Source: Geosiphon pyriformis
Taxonomy: Eukaryota > Glomeromycota > Glomeromycetes > Archaeosporales > Geosiphonaceae
Direction of reading: 5' to 3'
NCBI GenBank assembly: GCA_016748015.1
Contig: JAAOMT010000227.1
Coordinates: 92,665 to 120,168 of the forward strand
Length of the DNA: 27,504 nucleotides
The notes below the pieces were generated by a model. That model was given only the letters and a program-made list of their open reading frames with translations. It did not search any database and was not told the origin of the DNA. Numbering within the stretch: position 1 is the first letter of the stretch; each line of letters starts with the position of its first letter. Made by a program: the position numbers and the translations under genes. Below, piece by piece: positions 9,230 through 18,784 of this stretch.

Positions 9230-9824
9230 GCAGTAGTGTTAGAAATAGAAAAAACAGACCTTTTAGTTTAGATTTGATCTAAAACAACTTTCTATTTATA
9301 AATATCAATAAATAATTATTCTATATTTCCAATCCATTTTCTACTATTAACACTTTATGTTGATAGTAATTAATACTTAACTACACTAGAACAATAGCTC
9401 TTAATCACAGCTATTGACAAAATACTAATTTGCAATTGCTTTTGTTAAATTTTTTATTTTTTTTTATTTCTTTTGTATTTCTTTTTAATTGACCAATTGA
9501 TTAAGGATTAAAGCACTAAGTTACAGACATCATAGAGACTGGTAAAAAACCCGTAAAACAAGGGTAGAACATTTATAGATTTAAGAATAGCTTACCAGGA
9601 GGATTACATGTCACCATACTGAGAAAGAAATTTGATAGAATTGCAATTTCGGGAGGCTATTAAAACAACTATTGAATCTCTGTTCATTATACAAAGAACT
9701 CAACCAAAACTTTTAAATACAAACAACCTTTAGATTACCAACACCATCATTGCAAATAGCTTCTAAGCACCAAGTTACGGGTTTTGTTATTTGATTTGAG
9801 ACCCTAAATAATCACTTGTAACAT

Positions 9825-9869
9825 TTGGTGCTTCCTGTAAGGTATAATCCTACAGAGAACCAGCACCAA
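9825..9869 (+). promoter_or_regulatory. Hairpin at the primer-binding-site position of TE1
   Basis: Starting two bases after the 5' LTR, TTGGTGCT (9825-9832) pairs with AGCACCAA (9862-9869). Inside, CTGT-A-AGG (9835-9842, one bulged A) pairs with CCTACAG (9849-9855) around a TATAAT loop. A minus-strand primer should anneal here; the TGG near 9826 would match a tRNA CCA end. Elements A (4879-4923) and B (23613-23657) keep degraded versions. The primer tRNA is not identified. Confidence 0.7.
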
Positions 9870-9885
9870 CAACAATTATCCAAAA

Positions 9886-11660
9886 GTGGCAGAACCAGAA
9901 AACATAGAAACAAACCATTTAAGATTTGCCAAATCTTTGTTCCAACAGTATAGCCAACAACTGGAATTAAACAACAACCATTATCCAGCAGAATCTGCTT
10001 TCAACTTTTATGTCAATGAAAAGATCACAAACTGTCTAAGAAGAACAATTGACATTAAATCAGCAAGAGAAAACTTTTATACAGAATTATTTTAACACAC
10101 CAGCTTACAAAGAAATCACAGTTTCACACTAATCATTAAGGAAATTAATTAAACCATTGAAAGATATACACAACAACAATTTCCAATCACTTATGCAAAC
10201 AAAAGAAAGAGAAGACTACAAATACCAACAGTGACATCAAAAGGGATCCAACCACCCACTTGGAAGAAAACTAGAGTTGAATTACCAACAAACTCATCAT
10301 ACCACTATACATTTGGAAGCACCATTAACATTTCATTAGCAGGCAAATCCACATCAAACACAATATTAACATTTGGCCAACTCCCATTTTAAAGTAAACA
10401 AAAGAAAGCAGAGTTATTAGAGACTTATGGCAATTATTTTGAAGAATTTAAATCATGATCAACCACCCCATCAGAATACTGATTAATGTCACCCCAACCA
10501 GACTTTGGAATAGTTGACCCATAGAAATTAATAGAATCAGAAGAGGAGGAAAAAAAAGAAACCAAAGATTAAGAATTTACTTACCAAAACCCAATTCCAC
10601 AAAATCCAGACATTAAAACCCCAAACTTTTAGACTTAGCAAAATCCAAATTTAGAAAATCCAGAAGTTAAAACTTTGAATTTTCAAATTCAGAAAAATCA
10701 AAACGATCAAAATTCTGAAATTAATAATCAAAAACACTTATCTTCAGTAATTGTTACCAACCAATCACCAGTTGCTTAACAACAACAGCCATCACTGCAA
10801 TCCCAAATTTAATTATCACTTCAACTACCACAGCAACTAAATTTGAATTAAAAGGCTTATGCTCTAATAGTGAAACTTGAAAAATTCACCAGCAAAAAAG
10901 ACAATGCCCAAGTATGGCTGAATGATATGGAAAAAGCCATTGCAGCCAATGGATAGAATAACACCAAAGCCATGCAAGCCATTCCCTATTTTCTCCAGAA
11001 TACTGCCAATTCATGGTACCAAAGCTTGGTTAACAAATCCCAAGATTTCAATGCCTTTAAGCTTGCATTCTTACAATATTTCAGTAATAATAATAGCATC
11101 AACTGATTGGCAAACACTTTTACCACCATCAAACAAAAAGAAAATAAAGCAGTTACTACTTACTTAAAATGCTTCTACAGAAATCTGCACCAAATCTAGG
11201 CCATACAGGCTGATTATTTCACAGTATTACAAATCCTAAATCAATTCATTAAAGGCCTGCACAGTAGCATTTTCTAATGCATACATCCAATGCATCGAAC
11301 AGATCTTTAAGCTGCCATTATAAATGCCAGAGATTTTGAAGCAGCTAAACTTAAAGCTAACCATGCTTAAACTGTTAATCTAGTGATAAATAGATCATCT
11401 GAATTGGATTCTAAGTTGAAACAATTCAGTAATTTTATCAACCAAAAATTAGAGAAATACTTAGCTAACAATTAGGCAATTTATCAATCCCCACAATGAT
11501 GCAATAATCAAGAAAACACAAATCATTTTCAGAATCAGTCATGTCTATTATCTTCAACCAATCAACAGTAGCAGCAAGAGACACATGTTTGCCACTACTG
11601 TAATAAACAAGAACATTTGAGATTTGACTGCAGGTTAAAAATAGAAAACCAATGATCAAA
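9886..11660 (+). pseudogene. TE1 Gag (capsid and nucleocapsid)
   Basis: One frame, shared with the protease downstream, holds Gag. The N-terminal block is AEPENIETNHLRFAKSLF. A long Pro/Asn/Gln-rich stretch occupies about 10,250-10,850. A capsid-like block follows at 10,880-11,340 (NAQVWLNDMEKAIAANG, NTANSWYQSLVNKSQDFNAF, AFLQYFSNNNSIN) with the W-x2-D...FL...F pattern of Gypsy Gag. A CCHC knuckle CHYCNKQEHLRFDC is at about 11,590-11,631. About 20 in-frame TAA/TAG/TGA codons replace Gln, Trp or Arg. The first codon is GTG, and no in-frame ATG was seen upstream. Gag would form the virus-like particle and bind RNA. Confidence 0.8.
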
Positions 11661-12850
11661 AAATCAATACCAAAACCCTGATTGCCAGTTTCAAACTTTG
11701 AAATATCAACCCAACTCAAAAATATATCAATCAAATTACCTATCAATGATGCAGCTGCCAATTTATCAACTACCAGTATATCAAACTCCACTCTATCAAC
11801 CAGCAGCACCAGTTATTTATCAACCACAGTCACAAGTAATATATTAACAACCACCAATTCTAACACCACTATCAAACTCAGCTCAGATAACATCAGAAAA
11901 TCCCAGATCAAGAGTTACCCAAAACTGAAGATTGGCAATGGTTGTTTACCAACTAATTCTCAGCTCATCTAACCAGCCATCAAGATCACAACTACAGAGT
12001 TCAGAAACTGGGTATACTCAAAACCCGAGTTCCCAAAACTATTTAAGCCTTCTAGTTACCTCAGAAAACGTTTCATCCAACAACTTAGAGACAAACCAGA
12101 AATCACTTATTAGCAACATATTACCAGCCACTGTTATAGAAAACGAGTCACTCGCAGCTATATTTCCCTTCAAAATTGAAGAACTGTCAGTAACTTCTTT
12201 GTTTAGTAGAGCTGCACTTGAGGAAAAACCAATTACCACTATGTACACTAATGCCAAAGTAGATGATCACACTATCAAACTCATCCTTGATAGTAGGTTA
12301 GCAGACAGCATTATCACATGACAACTCATAAACTAATTAGGTTGCCGAGTTGATTGTGCTGCCAGTGCCAGGATAATAACAGCTGATGGAGTAACCAAGA
12401 CTCCTATTAGCAAGATTGATAACTTTTTCTTTAAAGTAAACAGTATTATTACTCCAATCAAAGTTTTGGTAATGAAGACTATGCAGTACCAAGCACTAGT
12501 TGGTAATGATTGGCTAGTTAAAACAAATGTCATGCTTGACTAAAACACACAGAAACTACAGCTTAGCCAGAATAGCCAACACACACGGGTACCTATCACA
12601 TGTGAACACTTTAAACTCATCACCATGTCATCAGCCCCACTTATCAAATTCGAGAAAGAAAAAGAGAAACCTACTTGGGAAGCCTATCAAGTGTTCTGGG
12701 CCAACAAAAACCACAACAAGCTACCACCAATACTTTCTTGGGATGACAATAGAAAAGGAAAATAAAAGGAAGAACTTACCTGAAATGCCAACCAAGTCTG
12801 GAAACCAACAACAATTAGGACAAACTAACAACTTGGAAGTGGAAAGAAGA
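11661..12850 (+). pseudogene. TE1 Gag C-terminal spacer and aspartic protease
   Basis: In the Gag frame, after the knuckle, comes a Gln/Tyr/Pro-rich spacer (11,680-11,880) and then an open block (11,932-12,321). The protease follows: LILDSRLADSIIT with catalytic Asp at 12289-12291, where DSG is expected but the Gly is now Arg (AGG). Next come GCRVDCAASARIITADG and YQALVGNDWLVKTNVMLD, the second conserved retropepsin block, near 12,490-12,540. It would process the Gag-Pol polyprotein. Stops after IIT and before NTQ, and the G-to-R change, inactivate it. Confidence 0.8.
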
Positions 12851-12869
12851 CAATTATGAGAGAAAAGGG

Positions 12870-13500
12870 AAAAAGAAGGAAGAAAATTTAACACCTACCA
12901 CTACTTACCATCCATATATTTACACTCAAACACAATTGTCTAATTATTGTCAATTGAAACTAGAGTGCATTGATTGCAGCAAGAAATTGTTGTCAATAGA
13001 TGCATGCTGTGGTGATGATAAGAAATACTAAATGGCAACCAAGTTCTACTGTCATCTATGTGTCGTAAAATGCTTTAGAAGACCAAAACAAGTTGGAAAA
13101 TAGGATAATCAGCCATGCTTGGCTTGTGAAAAAACTCTTCTTGATGAAGGAATGTGGAATGACATTTCTGGAAGAGGAGGAACATGTGACAAATTGTGTT
13201 AGTACATGATTCTCATAAGTGACTGGATAAGAAAAAAAATGCCCATAAACACTGCCTAGAGACAAACAGTTAAGCACTTGGATGGATATTCACACAATGA
13301 TGACAAAATTTGGCAAATAGCTCTTGCCAAAATCAAAGGAGTGTTACCAGAAGAAATAAAGATGATCAAAAATAATCTTCCAGAGCCAATAAAACTTGAC
13401 TGGAACCCAGAGCCAGTCATAAATCTACTAGATTCAGAACAATTCCATAAACACTACCAGAAATTAGCATCTATTAGAGAAGAACAAGAGCAATGATTAG
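12870..13500 (+). pseudogene. TE1 Cys-rich (zinc-ribbon-like) region of Pol
   Basis: In the Pol frame (offset from Gag-protease) the sequence reads LECIDCSKKL, DACCGDD, FYCHLCVVKC, PCLACEKTLLDEGMW and GGTCDKLC, with many paired cysteines spaced like zinc ribbons. It then becomes an open block from 13,278 (DGYSHNDDKIWQIALAKIKG to SIREEQEQ). Four TAA/TAG stops lie inside. I know no named domain for this module; the cysteine spacing suggests zinc binding. Its position between protease and dUTPase is unusual for Ty3/Gypsy elements. Confidence 0.6.
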
Positions 13501-14336
13501 AAAAAATAAACACAAGACTATGTGATTACTGTCTGATTTCATGTAACTTCCAATATTATAATGAGTGTGACTTCATTTACAATCCACTACCATGCATAAT
13601 CTACACAATCCCGGAAGAGAAAAAACCAATCAACAGCTGCACATTGGAATTGGAATCAAATTTTAATTTTAATTCAAACTCTGACAATAACAATGACAAA
13701 AACACTGGTTCCAGCTCCACTCAATATAGCAACAAAAATGACAACAATTTGAACTCCAATTCAAATCTTGAAACATACATTGCACTTTTTGATCTCTTCA
13801 AGGAGCAGGAACTCAGATAATTCAGTAATAATAATGAAGATATTATGCCCAAATGCATGCATGATACTGATACAGGGTTTGATCTGAGATATCCAGAAAA
13901 AGTTGTCATCAAATTAAAACCACATTTGTGCATTTGCATTGATCTCAAAATAGCACTAAAAATTCCAGCAATGACAATAGTACAGTTAGCATCTAAGAGT
14001 GACTTAGCAAAAAAGGGAATTAACATTAGAAAAGAAATAATTGATGAAGGATACATAAAAAATATCATTGCTATGCTACAAAATGATTCAGAAAAAGCAT
14101 ATATTATAGATCCAAACAAAAAAATAGCACAGGCAATATTTCTACCTCTGGTGAAAATAGCTCAGTTAATGTCAGTAGAAAATAAGAAAGAATTAGAGAT
14201 TACTGCTAAAAAGATACAGGGTTTTAGATCCACAAGTAGAATAGACATACCAGTTAATATGGCAGAAGAAAAAATTATTAACAAGGAAAAAATTATCTTC
14301 ACTTGTCAATCAATTTCTATTCCACCATATGACTAG
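13501..14336 (+). pseudogene. TE1 dUTPase domain
   Basis: After a linker with more cysteines (LCDYCLISC, YNECDF) comes a trimeric-type dUTPase with its motifs in order. Motif 1 is TGFDLRYP (about 13,872). Motif 2 is the worn ASKSDLAKKG (about 13,990). Motif 3 is EIIDEGYIKN (about 14,035), holding the catalytic Asp and the Tyr. Motif 4 is KKIAQAIFLPLV (about 14,128). Motif 5 is QGFRSTSRIDIP (about 14,217), where RGxxGFGSTGR is expected. The enzyme hydrolyses dUTP to dUMP and pyrophosphate, limiting uracil in cDNA. Stops at 13,494 and 13,818 lie upstream, but the motif region itself is open. Such domains occur in some retroviruses; here it precedes RT in a Gypsy-type Pol. Confidence 0.85.
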
Positions 14337-15620
14337 TATATGTTAGCCATAAAAGGAGAAGTAAAGAATCAAGTTCAGTTGTTTGAAGCAGAAGCCACCA
14401 GTTGTAAATCAGGAGAGATTGGACTCACTAATTTTTACATACTAACCAAAAGCCACAAAAACATTAAAATTTCTATCTACAACACAACCAGAAATGTCAT
14501 CAAGATACCAAAAGGAACTATCATTAAATATTTAACCACTAAAGTTGAAGATCAACCACCAAACTACATTCCAGATTTTCTACAGCTTTGTGAATATGTA
14601 GACTTCATATCACAAATCATTTATGAACAAAATAAATGTTATTTGCTCCAACCAGAACAATTGAAACAAATAAATCTGGAAAACTTAGACTCACTTCAAC
14701 AGATACAACTCAAAATGTTACTCAACAATTTCAATGACATCTTTGCTAGCAAAAACAAATTTGGTAGAACTAACATTATCTAACATCAAATCAAGACTGG
14801 AGATGCAATGCCAATTAAACAGAAAACATACAGAGTATCACCAGCTAGCCATAAGATCATTTATCAAAAAATCAATTAAATGCTTAACAATAAGCTAATT
14901 CAGCCATTAATGAGTTCATGGTTATCATCAGTGGTACTAATTTGTAAGAAGAATGGAAAAATCTGCTTTTGTGTGGATTACCAAAAACTAAATAGAATAA
15001 CAAAAGGGGACAGCTACCCAACTCCAAAAATCCAAGAACTTTTCAATGCTTTTGGAGGAAAGAAATGGTTTTTAACTTTAGACTTAGACAGTGGTTACTG
15101 ACAAGTAGCCATGAAACCAGAAAACAAAAAGAAAATGGCTTTTACAACTCAGGAGAGAAACTTTGAATTTGAAGTAATGCCATTTGGCTTGATGAACACT
15201 CCAGCCACTTTCCAGTGACTTATGGAAATTGTTTATACTGGACTACTATAAAAATCAGTAGTTGTATATTTGGATAACACCAATGTGTTCTCAAAAACAT
15301 TTGATGATTATTTGCATCATCTCTAATAAGTGTTTGAAAGACTAAAAAGAGTCGGATTAAAGCTAAATGCAACCAAATGTTTCTTTGAAAAAACAAAACT
15401 CAAGTTTTTGGAACATGTGGTAAGCAAAGACGGAATCAAAATAGATTTAGACAAGATTGAGATTGCCAAGAACTTTTCAATACCAAATAATCTTACAAAA
15501 TTGAAAGTATTTTTGGGATTTGCTGGATACTACTACTGCTTTATCAAGAACTTTTCCAAAATAGCTCAACCATTACACCAACTTCAAACAAAGAACACCA
15601 AATATAAATAGACAGAAATT
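14337..15620 (+). pseudogene. TE1 reverse transcriptase
   Basis: Same frame as the dUTPase. A leading block (14,340-14,783: GEIGLTNFYILTKSHKNIKI, NNFNDIFASKNKFGRTNII) precedes the RT core. RT motifs: ICFCVDYQKLNRITKGDSYP (about 14,964), FLTLDLDSGY then a stop for Trp (15,100), FEVMPFGLMNTPATFQ then a stop for Arg, VVVYLDN at 15267-15278 where the second catalytic Asp is Asn, and LKVFLGFAGYYYCFIKNFSK (about 15,500). All the stops and the D-to-N change are single transitions. The enzyme would copy element RNA into cDNA. Confidence 0.9.
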
Positions 15621-16060
15621 TAGCAAGAAGCTTTTGATATATTAAAAAGAAAGCTTATTTAAGCTTCAGTACTGATCTATTTGGATCATAGCAAGCCATT
15701 TATAATTACAACTGATGCATCTGGTCAGGCATTAGGAGCAGTATTATCTCAGAAAAGACCAAACAGATGAGAACATTCAGTAGTTTATATAAGTAGAAGC
15801 TTAAGTTCAGCTAAAAAAAACTATGGAACTCCAGCACTGAAATACTTAGCTATTTATTGGGCTGTCACCAAATGGAAAAAATACTTGAGTCAAAAGTTTG
15901 ATGTATACACTGATCACAAAAGATTGACTTCAATCCAGAAGCAAAAATTTGGAAATAATTGCTATGCTAGATGGAAAATAGAACTTTCACTATTCAATTA
16001 TACAGTACATTACAAAAAAAGAAAAAAAAACAGAAATGCTGATGGTTTGTTGTAGATAAG
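15621..16060 (+). pseudogene. TE1 RNase H
   Basis: It continues in the RT frame: IITTDASGQALGAVLSQKRP (catalytic Asp near 15,710), YISRSLSSAKKNYGTPALKYLA where the usual ELEYLA Glu is Lys, and VYTDHKRLTSIQKQKFG. It ends RNADGLL then a stop near 16,054, the usual NADALSR boundary of Gypsy RNase H. In most Gypsy elements an integrase follows; here the 3' LTR is only 375 bp away. Confidence 0.85.
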
Positions 16061-16164
16061 ACAAATCTAAAAACATTTCAACCCAAAAATATAACAAAAC
16101 ATGAATATACAAAAATACCAACAACTTTAACATTATATAAATACCCAATTGTTCAAAAAAAAAT

Positions 16165-16419
16165 TATCTCAAAAAGAACAATCTAACAACACAAGCAAGA
16201 GCTATCTATCAATTGTATGCTGAATTTCAAAACCAATCAGAAATCTTACTTAATTCAGTAATAGATATCATTACTATTAACCAGATGGAAAGAATAACCA
16301 ATGCCCAATTCAAAGAGTTACAAAACAAGATAACACAAATAATACTTGAAAAAAAAGTCCAAGAAATACTCAACAACAAAGAGTTAGAATTAGGAGATCT
16401 CAATAGAGCTCAATATTAA
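16165..16419 (+). pseudogene. TE1 tail ORF between RNase H and 3' LTR, unknown function
   Basis: An open, charged, helical-looking block reads ARAIYQLYAEFQNQSEIL, NAQFKELQNKITQIILEKK, ELELGDLNRAQY, stop TAA at 16417. It shows no HHCC or DDE residues and is far too short for an integrase. It is in a different frame from RT-RNase H. It may be the remnant of the Pol C-terminus of this lineage or a separate small protein; coiled-coil-like heptads are suggested but not proven. Confidence 0.5.
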
Positions 16420-16430
16420 AAAAGAAAAAA
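16418..16430 (+). promoter_or_regulatory. Polypurine tract of TE1
   Basis: Thirteen uninterrupted purines lie three bases before the 3' LTR start (TGTTACTC at 16434), the standard position of the plus-strand primer. Confidence 0.75.
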
Positions 16431-17087
16431 TAATGTTACTCATAGAACATAAGAAGTATATTAGCATGTAAATTAGCCAATCAGAAGTAGCTGCAGTAAA
16501 TGTAGAATTCCAGAATTCCTCTTAAGAAGAATTGCAGAATTCCAGGAATTTCAGGATTCTTATACAAGGAATTGCAGGATTCCAGAATTCCAGGATTTTT
16601 TTCAAAAGGAATTGCAGAATTCTAGGAATTCCAAAATTTTTGGTGTGAAGAATTGAGGAATTGAGGAATCTCAATTATGTATATATAGCAGTAGTATTAG
16701 AAGTAAAAAAAACAGACCTCTCAGTTTAGATTTGATTTAAAACAACTTTTCATTTACAAATATCAATAAATAATTATTCTATATCTCCAATCTATTCTCT
16801 ACTATTAACACTTTATGTTAATAGTAATTGATACTTAACCACACTAGAACAATAGCTCTTGATCATGGCTATTGACAAGATACTAACTTGTAATTGTTTT
16901 TGTTAAATTCTTTATCTTCTTTTATTTTTTTTTATTTTTTTTGTATTTTTTTTTGATTGATCAATTGATTAAGAATTAAAGTGCTGAGTTACAGATGTTA
17001 TAGGGACTGGTAAAAGACCTGTAAAACAAGAGTAGAACATTTATAGATTTGAGGATAACTTACCAGGAGAATTACTGGCCACCACAC

Positions 17088-18069
17088 TGTTACCAGACAA
17101 AATTAGAGATATTATTTAGCATGAAATTATCTTTATAATTCCTATCATTAAATTAGCATATATTATCATTTCAAATTATCACTTATTACATTAGCAAAAT
17201 GTCCGAAATTATCATTTAATTAATAAACCAATTTGTACATAACACAAATGTAACCTAATTGTGATAATCAATCATGCAATACCTCGAAATATGTAACATT
17301 CAAAAGTTCACTGAAATTTGTAAAAATTTACCAAAATAATTAATAGTTCACCAAAATATCTAATAGTTTGCAGAAATAACTTGTAGTTTGCTGAAATGTA
17401 TCTTTAGTTCAGTGAAATTGTAGAAAAGAGCAAAGTTCAAGTTCATAGAATAGTGTTATAACAAGTTGTATAAAAAAAAAACTTCTTTTTTCGAGAAAAT
17501 ATATCTTACTTTAGATTTATCACTTAGAACCATTCCTACACACACAAAAAAAAATAAATATCAAATAATTCGAAGAAACCAAATTTTTAATTATTGCACT
17601 TGGAAAATCCTCAAAACCCAACTAATGTTTTGAAATTGATTAGCTACCAATTTCAGTAAACTGTTAGTGACTTCAGATCTGGATAGAAAAACGTTTCCCT
17701 TGATAAAAATTCTATTTCTTTTACATTGCTTTTATTTTTCTTTTCTTTTCTTATTACAATCATTAGGGTAGCCTACAAATAAGATTTCTGTAGAAGAGTT
17801 GACTTTCACAGCAAAGTAACTACACATTTTTAGTAAGCTTCCAGACGAGCAATTCTTAGAAAAGAGTTGATGTTTACTACAATGTAACTATATAAAATAA
17901 CTGGCAAAGAATTGGCCATTCCACTTATAAGCCCAGCAGTTCAAATTATAGAAGATAATTTGAAGATAAATTCAGTTACTGGAGGTTCAACCACATTTAG
18001 ACAATGTGAATTCATAACAAACAGACATCAATAACATTTAAGAAAAGAGACCAAAAACTTCTGATAACA
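17088..18069 (+). mobile_element. LTR3 solo LTR inserted in the TE1 3' LTR
   Basis: Starts TGTTACCAG and ends CTGATAACA, near-perfect 9-bp inverted ends (TGTTACCAG versus TGTTATCAG). Flanks are ACAC (17084-17087) and ATGC (18070-18073); the uninterrupted 5' LTR has ATAC there, so a decayed 4-bp duplication is likely. It has no coding capacity. It holds a six-fold short repeat (17307-17423) and a two-fold repeat with AGAGTTGA...GTAACTA at about 17792-17823 and 17860-17890. A second, far more decayed copy lies at 25257-27000. Confidence 0.88.
17307..17423 (+). repeat. Six 20-22-bp tandem units inside LTR3
   Basis: Units follow TT(C/T)-(A/G)C-x-(C/G)AAAT...TAG: TTCACTGAAATT, TTTACCAAAATA, TTCACCAAAATA, TTTGCAGAAATA, TTTGCTGAAATG, TTCAGTGAAATT. 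The same array is present, decayed, in the right-hand LTR3 copy at about 26330-26450, so it belongs to the family and is not local slippage. Confidence 0.8.
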
Positions 18070-18278
18070 ATGCTGAAAAAAAAATTTGACAGAATTGTGA
18101 TTTCAAAAGGCTATTGAAACAACTATTAAATCTCTGTCCATTATACAAAGAACTTAACCAAAATCTTCAGATAGAAACAACCTTTAGATTACCAATACTA
18201 TCATCACAAATAGTTTCTGAGCACCAAGTTATGAATTTTGTTATTTGATTTGAGACTCCCAAATAATCACTTATAACA

Positions 18279-18282
18279 ATGC
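18279..18282. other. Target-site duplication of TE1, right copy (ATGC)
   Basis: ATGC directly after the TE1 terminal TAACA, matching 8973-8976. The next bases resume TE2 RT on the minus strand. Confidence 0.9.
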
Positions 18283-18784
18283 TATACTTGGTGATGAAGA
18301 CAGTTTTCTTTCTGCTTTCTGGATCCATCTTTACTTGCCAGAATCCAGCAGTTAAGTCAATAGTTGAGAAAAAAACAGCACTATTGAATTTATCTAGTAT
18401 TGCATCAATTTTGGGGAGTAAGTACATATTTTTTATAGTGATGGCATTTAATTGACAGTAGTTAACACAAAAGCATAGGGTTTCACCTTTCTTGGATACT
18501 ATTACAACTAAGAAAGCCCATTTACTCTTGGTTTTTTGTATGAATTCAAGATCTTTTATCTGGTTTATTTCTTTTTTGATGAATTTATCATTGTGTCAAT
18601 TGAATTGATAAGACTTTAAATAGATGGGACAAGTTTTTTTTGTGGTAATAATATGTTGTATTACATGGGTTTGTCTGGAAATATCATCTTCTTTTGAGAT
18701 AACTGGGCTATTTTTAGCCAACAGATTTTCAATGTTGACTTTTTTTTCTTTAGGGAAAGGTTCTCTTTGTTTTACAATTAGTGA
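18283..18784 (-). pseudogene. TE2 reverse transcriptase, N-terminal half
   Basis: The minus frame, continuous with the protease block across a TAA at 18785, reads VKQREPFPKEKKV, KWAFLVVIVSKKGETLCFCV, LLPKIDAILDKFNSAVFFST, IDLTAGFWQVKMDPESRKK and TVFITKYSI. It is cut exactly at the ATGC where TE1 inserted. One TGA is internal (QFN, stop, HNDK). The first catalytic Asp motif (TIDLTAGFWQV) is kept. Confidence 0.9.

Larger units (their letters stand above)
8977..9823 (+). repeat. TE1 5' LTR (847 bp)
   Basis: It begins TGTTACTC and ends ACTTGTAACA, with short inverted ends TGTTA/TAACA. It matches the 3' LTR apart from scattered transitions; three of these occur in the first 60 bases, one at a CpG. 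U3 carries about three and a half 40-bp tandem units, followed by a TATA box, a T-rich tract near 9452-9480 and an AATAAATAATT-type signal near 9305. Confidence 0.92.
8977..18278 (+). mobile_element. TE1: Ty3/Gypsy retrotransposon with dUTPase, no integrase
   Basis: A full-length element with a 5' LTR (8977-9823), leader, gag-protease frame (9886 to about 12850), Cys-rich/dUTPase/RT/RNase H frame (about 12870 to 16060), a short tail ORF, a polypurine tract and a 3' LTR (16434-18278). It lies inside TE2's RT with a 4-bp ATGC duplication. Removing the LTR3 solo LTR from its 3' LTR leaves about 8.3 kb. Stops in Gag, D-to-N in the RT active site and G-to-R in the protease make this copy inactive. 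No integrase motif lies between RNase H and the LTR. Confidence 0.9.
16434..18278 (+). repeat. TE1 3' LTR, interrupted by a solo LTR
   Basis: Bases 16434-17087 match 8977 to about 9638 of the 5' LTR, and 18070-18278 match about 9635-9823. Between them lies the LTR3 insertion. The end TTATAACA is followed by the ATGC target duplication. The array of 40-bp units is at about 16528-16667 and the TATA box at 16680-16687. Confidence 0.9.

Noticed and set aside
9825-9869. tRNA gene
   Set aside because: At 45 nt with a single stacked hairpin it lacks D, anticodon and T arms; the position after an LTR points to a primer-site structure.
11465-11809. Minus-strand ORF of 114 codons
   Set aside because: It is the shadow of the TE1 gag spacer on the plus strand, with low-complexity wording and no domain.
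12527-12859. Plus-strand ORF of 110 codons
   Set aside because: It is an offset frame over the protease C-terminus; the protease frame continues through the same bases with recognisable motifs.
13721-14119. Minus-strand ORF of 132 codons
   Set aside because: It lies opposite the dUTPase region, whose motifs are clear on the plus strand.
13845-14336. Integrated virus as source of the dUTPase
   Set aside because: It is in frame with Gypsy RT between two LTRs, and no capsid or envelope gene of viral type is present.
16165-16419. Truncated integrase after TE1 RNase H
   Set aside because: No His/Cys pairs, no DDE spacing and no GPY/F block; the wording is merely charged and helical.
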